In this document: in pieces, positions 51,236 to 59,891 of the stretch
How positions within the stretch are numbered: the first letter of the stretch is position 1
Layout: every line of letters starts with the position of its first letter
Assembly: GCA_965651905.1 (NCBI GenBank)
Contig: CBFGUG010000036.1
Coordinates: forward strand, 1-64,000
DNA: 64,000 bases
Direction: 5' to 3'
DNA from: SZUA-265 sp965651905
Lineage (GTDB): Bacteria > Myxococcota_A > Polyangia > Polyangiales > Polyangiaceae
The notes under the pieces: generated by a model
Database searches by the model: none
Told to the model about the DNA's origin: nothing
The model's input: the letters and a program-made list of their open reading frames with translations, nothing else
Position numbers and translations under genes: made by a program

Positions 51236-53536
51236 ATGCAGACGTCTTTCACAGCGATGGTGGGTCCTGCAGTGTCGGGTCCTGCAGTGTCGGGTCCTGC
51301 AGTGTCGAGTCCTGCAGTGTCGAGTCCTGCAGTGTCGAGTCCTGCAGTGTCGAGTCCTGCAGCGTCGAGCCCTGCAGTGTCAGTGGGGGATTCGTATGCG
51401 AACACTTCGCGCCGTATCGTTGCCGTCGTTCTCAAACACCTCCTCACTGAGTTAGCTACTGAACAGCGTCAGCTGCGCGAAACCACAGCCTTGGCCACTG
51501 CATCTTTGGCCAGAGATGCACCAAAGCAGCCTCACGCTCACGGCGTCACAACCCAGAGCCCCCGCGCTCAAAGGCGTTCGGCGACCGTCAACGAGCCGAT
51601 GGTCGTCGTGCTTTGTGATGGAGAAACCACCGAGAGCGAGATCAGCAACGAAGCTCGACGTGTCGGTTCGATCCGTACCGAAACCACCAACGAAGAGTCG
51701 ACCCGCGAACGCGCCAGCGAAGCAGATCAACTACAACGAACGACCATCGCTGCCGTCAACGAGTCAGCCTACGCCTATGGGATACGAAGCGGGCAAACCA
51801 TTGCCGAAGCTTGCGCCTGGGTAGCCAACTTGCACATTCAGCAAGTCGACCGAGCACGAGTTCAGCTCGCGCTCGAACGTGTGGCAGAGGCTCTCGGTCA
51901 GTTTGCGCCCACCGTCAGCATCAGTGATCTCGACACAGTCTGGCTCGACGTTTCCAACAGCCAGCAGCTGTATCCCGACGAACACGAACTGTTACGTGAA
52001 ATTTCGGCCAGCGTTCGAGCGGTGGGTCACTCCTGCAGAATGGCGATCGCCACGGGGCCTTTGTTGGCACAAGCATTCGCTCGCTGGGCTCCAGTACAAC
52101 GCAGCTCGAAACATACTGGGTCGGCGCGAGCATCTGGTGGGCCACTCCAGACACGACTGGGGTCGACACAACTGGGGTCGACACGACTGGGATCGACACA
52201 ACTGGGGTCGACACAATTAGGGTCGCGACAGGTGAGCTCGGCGCTGAATACACAAGCCCAACCAACTTCACACGAGGGGGGACAGCTCGGCTTGGTCGTC
52301 GAAGCTGACCAAACCGTCAAACTTGCCGCACAACTGCCGATACAGGCATTGCCCGTTTCCTCGAAGGTGCAGTGTTGGTTGGCTGGTCTGGGGATTTTGC
52401 GTTGGGCTGATCTGGCGCGCCTTCCGACTAAACAAGCGATCGCACGGCTAGGACCCAATGCTCAGTTGGCGCTCGACTTGGTCGCTGGACGCGACACTCG
52501 ACCGCTCATCGCCTTTGCTCCACCGCGGCATCCTCGAGAGCGGCAAGAGTGGGAAGAGGCTGTGAACGGTAGTCAGCCGCTGTTGTTCGTGCTCCGTGGT
52601 CTGGTTTCGAAGATCAGTGCACGGCTCGAAGGGCGTGCCTTGGCAGCTCAGTCGTTGAAGATCATCGTCTTCTGCGATCGTGGAATCGCGCGCTTGCGCA
52701 ACGTCGAGCCACGCGTCGAGCTCGACTTCAGCTTGGCGTCCCCGTTGTATCGCACCGACGATCTGTGGCGTGTACTGAGCTCTCGGTTGGAAAAGCTCGT
52801 GCTCAAAGCGCCGAGTATCGGCTTGGAATTGAAAGTGTGCTCACTCGCGGCCGCTTCGCGGCGGCAGCTCGACTTGATGAGCGCCAGCTCGAAGCTGCAC
52901 ACCGATCCCGAACGATTGCAAGTGCTGCTGAGTGAACTTTCCGCCGACATCGGCCCCAGAACATTCGGAGTTTTGCGGATGAACGACTCCCACCGACCTG
53001 AGAAAGTCAGCTTGTTGCAACCCCTGGCGGCACTGCAAGCCTCCACCCACGCCACCCCGAAACCCAGCCGCCGCAACGATGACCGTAGGCACGATGAGTC
53101 GTTGCGCCAGGGCAGCGCTGTGTCGCAGGGCAGCGCTGTGTCGCAGGGCAGCGCTGTGTCGCAGGGCAGCGCTGTGCAACTGGGCGACCCACGAGAAAAC
53201 TGGACTCAGCTCCCACCTCGACAAATTTCTTTGGAATCGGGTCGAAGCTCGATCGCACCTGCTGAACGGGATTTTCCCAATCGGCTACTGCCCAAACCAT
53301 TGTTGCTCGATCAATTGCTGACCAAGGGAGCTTTCGTGCCTTTTGCAGGCCAGCTTTTTTCGGTCGAAGACGTCCGCTTCGGGCACCGCCTCGACAGTGT
53401 CGAATGGTGGTCGGGGGAGAGCATCTCGCGGGACTATTTTCGAGTCGCGTTGAGTAACGGCAAAGCTCGAGTCAGTGCTTTAGCTTACCGAAACCGTCAT
53501 ACGGGTAGTGTATTTCTGCAGGGCCTATTCGACTGA
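51236..53536 (+). CDS. imuB: Y-family polymerase-like protein ImuB with repeat-rich linkers
   Basis: ImuB is an inactive Y-family polymerase relative that bridges DnaE2 and the sliding clamp. The 766-residue product starts at ATG 51236, 4 bp after imuA. After eight SPAVS/GPAVS repeats (about 10-50) comes the core: RRIVAVVLKHLLTELA, then YAYGIRSGQTIAEACAWV and VWLDVSNSQQLYPDEHELL. The catalytic Asp of active Y-polymerases is replaced in VVLKHL. Two further repeat arrays sit in the middle (GSTQL/GSTRL) and C-terminal part (QGSAVS). It is longer than usual ImuB proteins (about 480-560 residues), mainly because of these linkers. Confidence 0.85.
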   Translation: MQTSFTAMVGPAVSGPAVSGPAVSSPAVSSPAVSSPAVSSPAASSPAVSVGDSYANTSRRIVAVVLKHLLTELATEQRQLRETTALATASLARDAPKQPHAHGVTTQSPRAQRRSATVNEPMVVVLCDGETTESEISNEARRVGSIRTETTNEESTRERASEADQLQRTTIAAVNESAYAYGIRSGQTIAEACAWVANLHIQQVDRARVQLALERVAEALGQFAPTVSISDLDTVWLDVSNSQQLYPDEHELLREISASVRAVGHSCRMAIATGPLLAQAFARWAPVQRSSKHTGSARASGGPLQTRLGSTQLGSTRLGSTQLGSTQLGSRQVSSALNTQAQPTSHEGGQLGLVVEADQTVKLAAQLPIQALPVSSKVQCWLAGLGILRWADLARLPTKQAIARLGPNAQLALDLVAGRDTRPLIAFAPPRHPRERQEWEEAVNGSQPLLFVLRGLVSKISARLEGRALAAQSLKIIVFCDRGIARLRNVEPRVELDFSLASPLYRTDDLWRVLSSRLEKLVLKAPSIGLELKVCSLAAASRRQLDLMSASSKLHTDPERLQVLLSELSADIGPRTFGVLRMNDSHRPEKVSLLQPLAALQASTHATPKPSRRNDDRRHDESLRQGSAVSQGSAVSQGSAVSQGSAVQLGDPRENWTQLPPRQISLESGRSSIAPAERDFPNRLLPKPLLLDQLLTKGAFVPFAGQLFSVEDVRFGHRLDSVEWWSGESISRDYFRVALSNGKARVSALAYRNRHTGSVFLQGLFD
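51264..51383 (+). repeat. 15-bp in-frame tandem repeat at the ImuB N-terminus (8 copies)
   Basis: Eight copies of gtcctgcagtgtcgg/a run from the tenth codon of imuB and code for GPAVS and then SPAVS. Variants cluster by position (g first, then a), which indicates stepwise expansion. Confidence 0.93.
52151..52225 (+). repeat. 15-bp in-frame tandem repeat in the middle of imuB
   Basis: Five copies of acacgactggggtcg with small changes code for the RLGST/QLGST pentapeptide linker. Confidence 0.9.
53108..53179 (+). repeat. 18-bp in-frame tandem repeat near the ImuB C-terminus
   Basis: Three perfect copies of cagggcagcgctgtgtcg and a fourth partial copy code for QGSAVS. Confidence 0.92.
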
Positions 53537-53685
53537 TTTTCGTGATTTTTCAGAGCAGTCCCTCTGAGGAACTCGCGGCGAGATAGTCCGAGCAGTCACG
53601 TCCCCAGCTCACGTACTCGAACGCGGCTGCCGTTCGCAGCAACGCTGCTCGTGAAGAACCAACGAGGATATCTTTGCCGAGTGCT

Positions 53686-53885
53686 CCTTCGGCTTTTGAT
53701 TCGTGTGTGTTGCCTCGCAACCCAGGAGATCGACAAATGACTTTGCCCGCGGTGGATTCATCTGGCCTTTTCGCTTCTGCGTGGCACTTCGCAATTTGAA
53801 GAGACCGAAGATGCCCTTTTCGGAGTTATTGGCTCGTTCGGCCTTTTCGTTCTTGCGTGGCGCCTCGCAACCCGAAGAGATGGTC
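53686..53885 (+). repeat. Three imperfect copies of the dnaE2 5' coding segment
   Basis: The core cgcaacccgaagaga with its flanks occurs at 53836-53885 (inside dnaE2), 53759-53808 and 53686-53734, about 75 bp apart. The two upstream copies are degenerate. The intact copy codes for FSFLRGASQPEE of DnaE2. Confidence 0.65.
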
Positions 53886-56800
53886 GAGACGGCTCACGCG
53901 CTGGGTTTACAATCACTGGCGTTGTGTGATCGCGATGGGCTCTATGGCTCCGTACGGGCCTGGATCCGCGCGCGCGAGCTCGGTTTGACGTTGCACGTGG
54001 GGGCGGAGCTCAGCTTGGCGCCAGCAGGTTTACCCGTACCGCGCGCGGATCCTCCCAAAGCCAAGACCGCTCCCGTGCGAACACCGACCATTGCGCTGCT
54101 GGTACGCAATGCCGAAGGCTACGAGAATCTGTGTCGTTTGCTCAGCGCGGCCCACGCGGGACTGCCGAAGGGCAGTAGCTTGCTCGAGCTTTCGATGCTG
54201 GAGCGACACGCGACGGGGCTGAGCGTGATCGTGCCCGCACAGCTCGCAGCCCATGACGTCGAAATGCGGCATTGGCTGCCCACTCTTCACGAACTATTCG
54301 ACGAGCGGGGTGCGATCGCCGTCTATCGGCGCTGGGACGGTCACGACCGCGCGCGCGAGCACTACGCTCGCGCTTACTGTGCGAGTACTGGGTTTCCGAT
54401 CATAGCCAGCAATCGGCCCGCCTTTCACACGCCCGAACGCAAACCACTAGCGGACATCGTCACCTGCATTCGTCACGGAGTGACGCTCGACCAGGCTGGG
54501 TGCCGACTGGCCGCCAACGCTGAAGCGCACCTGCGCCCAGCCGAACAGATGCTGCGCCTATTTCGAAAGCAGCCAGAGTGGGTGCACCACAGCGCCGAGT
54601 TCGCTTCCGAACACGAGTTCGAGCTCAATCAGATCCGTTATCAGTTTCCTTGCCAGCTCGACCCAGGAGAAACGGCCGATCAACGTTTGAATCGCCTGAC
54701 TTGGCAAGGTGCGGAACGCCGTTATCCCAAAGGCATTCCGCACAAGGTGCGAGGGCAGTTGGAAAAGGAGCTGACCCTGATCGGCAAGTTGGGAGTCGCG
54801 CCGTACTTTCTGTGCACCTGGGAAATCGTCGAAATCGCACGGGAGTTTCGCATCTTGTGCCAGGGGCGGGGGAGCGCCGCCAACAGCGCCGTGTGTTATG
54901 CGCTCGGCATCACCGCTGTCGATCCTGCTCGCAGCAAGTTACTGTTCGAACGCTTCTTGAGCGAAGAGCGCAACGAGCCGCCCGACATCGACATCGACTT
55001 CGAGCACGAACGGCGGGAAGAAGTCATTCAAGAGATCTATCGACGTCACGGGCGAGAGCACGCGGCGATGGTCTCCGAGGTCATCTGCTACCGCGGTAAG
55101 AGCGCACTCCGTGAGGTTGGCAAAGTGTTGGGCTTGTCGATGGAACAGGTCGACCGCTTGAGCAAGAGCATCACCCACTGGGATTCGGCTGCGGATAGTG
55201 AGCAGAAGCTTCGTCAGTATGGTTTCGACCCGCGTGATCGCAGGCTGCAACAAACCGTGCAATGGGCGCAGCAGTTGCAGGGGTTCCCGCGTCACTTGTC
55301 GATTCACGTCGGCGGCTTCGTGCTGTCGAAGACGCCGCTGTTCGGCGTCGCACCCATCGAACCCGCGAGCATGGCGGGACGTACGGTGATCCCTTGGGAC
55401 AAGGACGACATCGAGGCCCTGGGGTTCTTCAAAGTCGACGTATTGGGGCTCGGCATGCTGACGGCGATCCGCAAAACCCTCGAGTACGTCTTCGAGGACG
55501 GCTTGCTGCACGAAACCCCCGACGAAGTATTCGATGCGCTCGACGTGGCGACTCGCGTTCCCGCCGAAGATCCAGCGGTGTACGCGATGATCAGTGAGGC
55601 TGATACCGTGGGCGTCTTTCAGATCGAAAGCCGAGCGCAGATGGCCATGTTACCGCGACTTCGGCCGCAACGATTCTACGACTTGGTGATCGAGGTCGCG
55701 ATCGTGCGCCCGGGCCCGATTCAAGGTGGGATGGTTCATCCGTATTTGCGCCGACGTAACGGTGAAGAGGCTGTCGGAGTGCCGCACCCCGCGCTCTGGC
55801 CGATCCTCGAGCGCACCCTGGGGATCCCGCTTTTTCAGGAGCAGGTGATGCAGATATCCATCGTGGGCGCTGGGTATACGGGCGGGCAAGCGGATCAACT
55901 GCGACGTGACATGGCTGCCTGGAAGAAAACGGGGCGACTGCTGCGCCACCGCGAGCAACTGCTTGCAGGATTTGCTGCAAAAGGCATCTCTCAGAGCTTT
56001 GGGGAAGCCTTGTTCGAGCAGATCAAAGGCTTTGGTGACTATGGTTTTCCCGAATCCCACGCCGCGTCGTTTGCTTTGCTGGTTTACATTTCGGCCTGGG
56101 AGAAAGTGCACTTTCCCGCCCACTTCTGTTGTGCGCTGATCAACTCGCAGCCGATGGGCTTCTATTCTCCGTCGAGTTTGATCCGTGACGCGCAGAAACA
56201 CGGCGTGGAAGTGCGCCCCGTGCGCGTGGACGCGAGCCACTGGGATTGTGGCTTGGAGTGCCCCGCCAAAAGCAAGGTGAACAGTCGTTACCCTGCAGCC
56301 CATCGCGCCCTGCGGCTCGGTTTCCGTTTGATCAAAGGTTTCAAGCAAGCGAGTTCAGACGCCGTGATCGCAGCACGCAGTGATGGTCCCTTCGAAGATC
56401 TGAACGACTTCATGTTGCGCACGCGACTGGGGCAGGACCAACTGCAACTGTTGGCAGAGGCGGGTGCGCTAGAGTCGCTGGTGCAGGGCAGGCGTCATGC
56501 GCTGTGGGCCACACGGGCTCCAAACAGCCCTGGACTGTTCGCTCAGCACGGCGTTCGGGAAGAGAGAGTCGAACTACCGCCACTTGCAGCAAGCCAGCAG
56601 CTGATACTCGACTACGATCGCGTGGGGCTGAGCATCGACGATCATCCACTGAGGCATCTGCGTCCCAGTCTGAGAAAATGGGGTGTGGTCACCGCTCGTC
56701 AGCTGCTCGACATCAAACACGAGACGCCCGTTCGCATCGCAGGCTTGGTGCTTTCCCGTCAGCGCCCCGCGACGGCCAGTGGGGTCGTCTTCATGACGCT

Positions 56801-57038
56801 CGAAGACGAAACGGGCACCATCAACCTGGTGCTGTTCAGCAAGATCTTCGAACGCTTCGGGCACACGGCGCGGCACGCGAGCCTGTTGCTCGCCGAAGGG
56901 CGCCTGGAGCGACAGCTCACTCAACCACGCCCAGGTGAAGTCGGACGAGCCACTGCCGTGATCCACGTCATCGCGCGCACCTTGCGGCGTCTCGATACCC
57001 CCGCAAACGTTAGCGTCCGCTCACGTGACTTTCACTGA
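53811..57038 (+). CDS. dnaE2: Error-prone DNA polymerase III alpha subunit DnaE2
   Basis: The 1075-residue protein begins at ATG 53811 (MPFSELLARSAFSFLRGA), the family start. It has a PHP domain, the polymerase core with DIDIDFEHERREEVI (catalytic aspartates near 391-395), then HVGGFVLSK, GVFQIESRAQMAMLPRL and GFPESHAASFALLVY, and an OB-fold (VRIAGLVLSRQRP) near the C-terminus. DnaE2 performs damage-induced mutagenic synthesis with ImuA and ImuB. The spacer to imuB is 274 bp, so it may have its own promoter. An in-frame extension upstream to 53703 is not used: it is a decayed copy of the gene start. Confidence 0.95.
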   Translation: MPFSELLARSAFSFLRGASQPEEMVETAHALGLQSLALCDRDGLYGSVRAWIRARELGLTLHVGAELSLAPAGLPVPRADPPKAKTAPVRTPTIALLVRNAEGYENLCRLLSAAHAGLPKGSSLLELSMLERHATGLSVIVPAQLAAHDVEMRHWLPTLHELFDERGAIAVYRRWDGHDRAREHYARAYCASTGFPIIASNRPAFHTPERKPLADIVTCIRHGVTLDQAGCRLAANAEAHLRPAEQMLRLFRKQPEWVHHSAEFASEHEFELNQIRYQFPCQLDPGETADQRLNRLTWQGAERRYPKGIPHKVRGQLEKELTLIGKLGVAPYFLCTWEIVEIAREFRILCQGRGSAANSAVCYALGITAVDPARSKLLFERFLSEERNEPPDIDIDFEHERREEVIQEIYRRHGREHAAMVSEVICYRGKSALREVGKVLGLSMEQVDRLSKSITHWDSAADSEQKLRQYGFDPRDRRLQQTVQWAQQLQGFPRHLSIHVGGFVLSKTPLFGVAPIEPASMAGRTVIPWDKDDIEALGFFKVDVLGLGMLTAIRKTLEYVFEDGLLHETPDEVFDALDVATRVPAEDPAVYAMISEADTVGVFQIESRAQMAMLPRLRPQRFYDLVIEVAIVRPGPIQGGMVHPYLRRRNGEEAVGVPHPALWPILERTLGIPLFQEQVMQISIVGAGYTGGQADQLRRDMAAWKKTGRLLRHREQLLAGFAAKGISQSFGEALFEQIKGFGDYGFPESHAASFALLVYISAWEKVHFPAHFCCALINSQPMGFYSPSSLIRDAQKHGVEVRPVRVDASHWDCGLECPAKSKVNSRYPAAHRALRLGFRLIKGFKQASSDAVIAARSDGPFEDLNDFMLRTRLGQDQLQLLAEAGALESLVQGRRHALWATRAPNSPGLFAQHGVREERVELPPLAASQQLILDYDRVGLSIDDHPLRHLRPSLRKWGVVTARQLLDIKHETPVRIAGLVLSRQRPATASGVVFMTLEDETGTINLVLFSKIFERFGHTARHASLLLAEGRLERQLTQPRPGEVGRATAVIHVIARTLRRLDTPANVSVRSRDFH

Positions 57039-57210
57039 CGAGCGCTGACTGAGCGGGTTTCGAGCGGACGCGGCAATCCCAACAACCCGACCCGAAAATC
57101 CCCAGCTGCCCAAATAGACGACGAGCGGAACCTCCGAAGAGATCCCGCTCGAGTCAGGTGTCGCGAAGGCCCGCTAGTCGGGCCACATCGCGAAGGAGAA
57201 TGGTCGGGTC

Positions 57211-58938
57211 TCAGCCCATGTCGAGGCCGCCCATTCCACCCATGCCGCCCATTCCACCCATGCCCATGCCGCCCATTCCACCCATACCGCCCATTCCACC
57301 CATGCCGCCCATTCCACCCATGCCGCCCATTCCACCGGGTGCGGGAGCGGGGCGTTCCTTCTTCGGACGTTCAGCGATCAACGCTTCGGTGGTGAGCATC
57401 AAGCTGGCGATGCTCACGGCGTTCTTCAGCGCGTTGCGCACGACGCGGTGCGGATCCAACACGCCAGCCTTGAGCAAGTCACAGTACTCTAGCTTCTGTG
57501 CGTCGAAGCCGAACCCGCCCTTGCCGGCCAAGACCTTGTCGATCACGACGGGCGCATCGAGACCCGCGTTGGCCGCAATTTGACGCAGCGGCGCGCGCAA
57601 CGCTTCTCGAAGCAGTTTGGCTCCCGCTACCTCATCGTCGTTCATGCCGTCGAGTATGCCGTCAATCGCCGTCGATGCGCGAAGCAACGCCACACCACCC
57701 CCAGGCACAACACCCTCCGCGATCGCCGCACGGGTTGCCGCCAGCGCATCTTCAATCAGGTGTCGCTTGTTGCGCACCTCGACGTCGGTGGCTCCACCCA
57801 CTTTCACCACCGCCACGCCGCCGCTGAGTCGTGCTAGGCGCTCTTGCAGCTTTTCTTTGTCGTAGGTGCTGTTGGTGGCTTCCGTGGCCGAGCGGATCAG
57901 CTCGATGCGGGCCTGAATGTCCTGCTTCTTGCCCTTGCCCTTGATGATCTTGGTCGATTCCTTGTCGATGATCGCGCGCTCGCAGCGCCCGAGATCCGCC
58001 AAGGTCACCGACTCCAGCGTGCGACCGACGTTCTCCATGAAGGGGAACGCGCCGACGAGTGCGGCGATGTCTTGAATCGTCTCTTTACGGCGGTCGCCGA
58101 ACGCAGGAGCTTTGACCGCGGCGCACTGGATCACGCCACGCAGCTTGTTGACGGTCAGCGCCGCCAGAGCGTCACCCGTGACGTCTTCAGCGATCACCAA
58201 CAGAGGAGCATTGGCTTTCTGCACGGCTTCGAGCGCGGGGATCAAATCGTTGATCGCCGTGAGCTTCTTTTCCATCACCAGAACGTAGGGGTCTTTCAGC
58301 TCGACCCGCAGCCGCTCTTGATCCGTGATGAAGTAGGGCGACAGGTAACCGCGGTCGAACTCCATGCCCTCCACCACGTTGACTTCGGTCTCCGTGAGCT
58401 GAGACTCGACCACGCTGATCACGCCATCGCGACCAACCTTCTCGAAAGCATCTGCCAAGAAGGCACCCACAGCCTCGTCGCCATTGGCGCTGATGGTGCC
58501 GACCCGCGCAATCTGTTCGCTGGTCTTGGCGGGCTGTGAAAGCTTTGCAAGCGCATCGTTCACTGCGACAGCTGCCTTGTCGATGCCGCGCTTGAGATCG
58601 CTCACGGCCACGCCAGCGGTGACCAACTTGAGCCCCTGGTTGTAGATGGCTTGCGCCAACACCGTGGCGGTGGTCGTGCCGTCACCACCGTCCTCATCGG
58701 TGCGCTTGGCGACTTCTTTGATGAGCCGCGCGCCGAGATTTTCTATCCGCGACGACAGCTCGATCTCCTGTGCGACGGTCACGCCGTCTTTGGTGATGGT
58801 GGGGGCGCCCCAGCTGCGCTCCAACGCCACATTGCGACCGCGGGGCCCGAGCGTCACTCGAACGGCATCAGCCAGGGTGTTGAGACCTACTTGAAAGGCC
58901 TTGCGGGCCCCCTGACGAAAGACGATGTCTTTGCTCAT
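57211..58938 (-). CDS. groEL: 60-kDa chaperonin GroEL (solitary copy)
   Basis: The 575-residue chaperonin begins at ATG 58938 (MSKDIVFRQGARKAFQ). It keeps VTLGPRGRNV, GDGTTTATVLAQAI (ATP site), GRDGVISV and VVPGGGVALLRA. The C-terminal tail is an extended GGM repeat of about 40 residues (GGMGGMGGMGGM type). No groES lies beside it, which suggests a secondary GroEL; myxobacteria carry two, one with specialised substrates. The Gly-Gly-Met tail lines the cavity floor. Upstream of the start is an inverted-repeat promoter candidate (59032-59060). No CIRCE element is visible. Confidence 0.96.
   Translation of the reverse strand: MSKDIVFRQGARKAFQVGLNTLADAVRVTLGPRGRNVALERSWGAPTITKDGVTVAQEIELSSRIENLGARLIKEVAKRTDEDGGDGTTTATVLAQAIYNQGLKLVTAGVAVSDLKRGIDKAAVAVNDALAKLSQPAKTSEQIARVGTISANGDEAVGAFLADAFEKVGRDGVISVVESQLTETEVNVVEGMEFDRGYLSPYFITDQERLRVELKDPYVLVMEKKLTAINDLIPALEAVQKANAPLLVIAEDVTGDALAALTVNKLRGVIQCAAVKAPAFGDRRKETIQDIAALVGAFPFMENVGRTLESVTLADLGRCERAIIDKESTKIIKGKGKKQDIQARIELIRSATEATNSTYDKEKLQERLARLSGGVAVVKVGGATDVEVRNKRHLIEDALAATRAAIAEGVVPGGGVALLRASTAIDGILDGMNDDEVAGAKLLREALRAPLRQIAANAGLDAPVVIDKVLAGKGGFGFDAQKLEYCDLLKAGVLDPHRVVRNALKNAVSIASLMLTTEALIAERPKKERPAPAPGGMGGMGGMGGMGGMGGMGGMGGMGMGGMGGMGGMGGLDMG
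57225..57345 (-). repeat. GGM-coding repeat at the groEL 3' end
   Basis: A 9-bp repeat (ggtggaatg / ggcggcatg on the minus strand) codes for about twelve Gly-Gly-Met units, more than the four to five typical of E. coli GroEL. Confidence 0.85.
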
Positions 58939-59031
58939 GTTGAGAAGTGCTCCTCTTGAAATCTTGCTGCGATGACTGGTGCGGTGAAAAGCTGCGCCAG
59001 GCCGGCAGGGCTCGTCGGCTAGCTGGCGCGC

Positions 59032-59060
59032 CAAGTTAGGCGTGAATGTTCACTGGTCAA
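59032..59060 (-). promoter_or_regulatory. Possible groEL promoter with overlapping inverted repeat
   Basis: On the minus strand TTGACC (59060-59055) is followed after 16 bp by TAACTT (59038-59033). The spacer holds the inverted repeat GTGAACATTCAC (59042-59053). The -35 box is good, the -10 box weak. A repressor site inside the promoter is plausible but unproven. Confidence 0.35.
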
Positions 59061-59157
59061 CCCCCAAAAAACCAAACTCGCTCAAAATCCCAAACCTCCG
59101 AAGCCTCGACGGGACCCAGCGCTGCTCAGGTCCAGTGCGACGCAGGTCTGGTGCTGC

Positions 59158-59222
59158 GTGGGTGAGGACCCACCGCGCTAGTTAGGCTAGGAGCAGCCAG
59201 CCCTAGGAGAAGACAGCTGGCT
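59158..59222. other. Structured intergenic segment upstream of the tRNA-Gln gene
   Basis: Between groEL and tRNA-Gln lie a small hairpin gtgggt-gagg-acccac (59158-59173), the arms agccagc / gctggct (59195-59222) and three ctaggag motifs (59187, 59203, 59221). No open frame is supported in 59061-59319. A small RNA is possible, but I have no family match. Confidence 0.25.
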
Positions 59223-59319
59223 AGGAGACAAGACGGAACAGCGGCCGAAGACGCCGAACTTTTTCTCCCAAATCCCTTGAATAGTGCGCGGGTTACTACT
59301 AGTTTTTCGGACCCCGTTT

Positions 59320-59393
59320 TGGGGAATCGTCTAACGGCAGGACGCAAGTTTCTGGTACTTGTTATCTAGGTTCGAATCCTAGTTCCCCAGCCA
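59320..59393 (+). tRNA. tRNA-Gln (anticodon CTG)
   Basis: The 74-nt sequence begins TGGGGAA and ends TTCCCCAGCCA with an encoded CCA. The anticodon stem CAAGT/ACTTG holds the loop TTCTGGT, and the T arm reads CTAGG-TTCGAAT-CCTAG. Confidence 0.96.
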
Positions 59394-59460
59394 ATCACCG
59401 CAGTCGCAACCAGAAGCGGCCTGCACCAGAACTCCCCCGCAGTCCTCGTCCTGCAACAGC

Positions 59461-59526
59461 AGAGCCGAGACGGCAAAAATAGAGCAGAGCCGAGACGGCA
59501 AAAATAGAGCAGAGCCGAGACGGCAA
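59461..59526 (+). repeat. 25-bp tandem repeat between two tRNA genes
   Basis: Two identical copies of a 25-bp unit starting agagccgagacggcaaaaat and a third partial copy lie in the 158-bp spacer between tRNA-Gln and tRNA-Glu. They are not coding. Confidence 0.9.
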
Positions 59527-59551
59527 TACTCAAGACAGCAGAAACCAAAAC

Positions 59552-59623
59552 GGCCCCATCGTCTAGCGGTTAGGACATCGGCCTCTCACGCCGGTAACAC
59601 GGGTTCGAGTCCCGTTGGGGTCA
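59552..59623 (+). tRNA. tRNA-Glu (anticodon CTC)
   Basis: The acceptor stem GGCCCCA/TGGGGTC (one G-T pair), D arm with GCGGTTAGGA, anticodon stem TCGGC/GCCGG with loop CTCTCAC (anticodon CTC) and T arm CACGGGTTCGAGTCCCGT are all visible. CCA is not encoded, unlike in the two other tRNAs of the window. Confidence 0.95.
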
Positions 59624-59627
59624 CGAC

Positions 59628-59660
59628 AGGGCCCGGTCTTCGAAGTAAAGACCGGGCCCT
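59628..59660 (+). terminator. Terminator after tRNA-Glu
   Basis: The inverted repeat agggcccggtctt / aagaccgggccct (13 bp, 7-nt loop) starts 4 bp after the tRNA and is followed by TTCGACTTTC. It is a strong stem, with a weaker T-tract. Confidence 0.75.
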
Positions 59661-59667
59661 TCGACTT

Positions 59668-59838
59668 TCAGGGGTCGAGGTGCGGAGGACGGGCCTGCGA
59701 CGAGGTCGCGAGTTGGAGTTCGACTTCCGGGTGATCGAGCGAGACGCCGACGAACCCGAGCCCTCGTTGGACCAGGGCCTGGGGTAGCGAGTGTTCCACG
59801 GCGCAGCGGCGGGTCGCTGAGGTGTCGTCCAAGCACAT
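59668..59838 (-). CDS. Doubtful small open frame, 56 residues
   Basis: On the minus strand an ATG (or GTG at 59844) opens a 56-residue frame beginning MCLDDTSATRR and ending PPHLDP. Its composition looks coding, but no ribosome-binding site or similarity is visible. It may be the remnant of a larger gene. Confidence 0.25.
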   Translation of the reverse strand: MCLDDTSATRRCAVEHSLPQALVQRGLGFVGVSLDHPEVELQLATSSQARPPHLDP

Positions 59839-59891
59839 CTGCACGGCGGGCGGTTGCTAGCTCACCGCGCATTCGGATAGCCTGCTGCGAC

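Noticed and set aside
51264..51383. CRISPR-like array
   Set aside because: The repeats are directly adjacent without spacers and lie in an open reading frame, so it is a minisatellite.
53703..53810. N-terminal extension of DnaE2
   Set aside because: The extension is a degenerate copy of the gene start; the family begins at the ATG at 53811.
58939..59100. CIRCE operator before groEL
   Set aside because: The TTAGCACTC-N9-GAGTGCTAA pattern is not present; only the short GTGAACATTCAC repeat is seen.
59461..59526. CRISPR-like array between tRNA genes
   Set aside because: Only two and a half copies of a contiguous 25-bp unit and no spacers.
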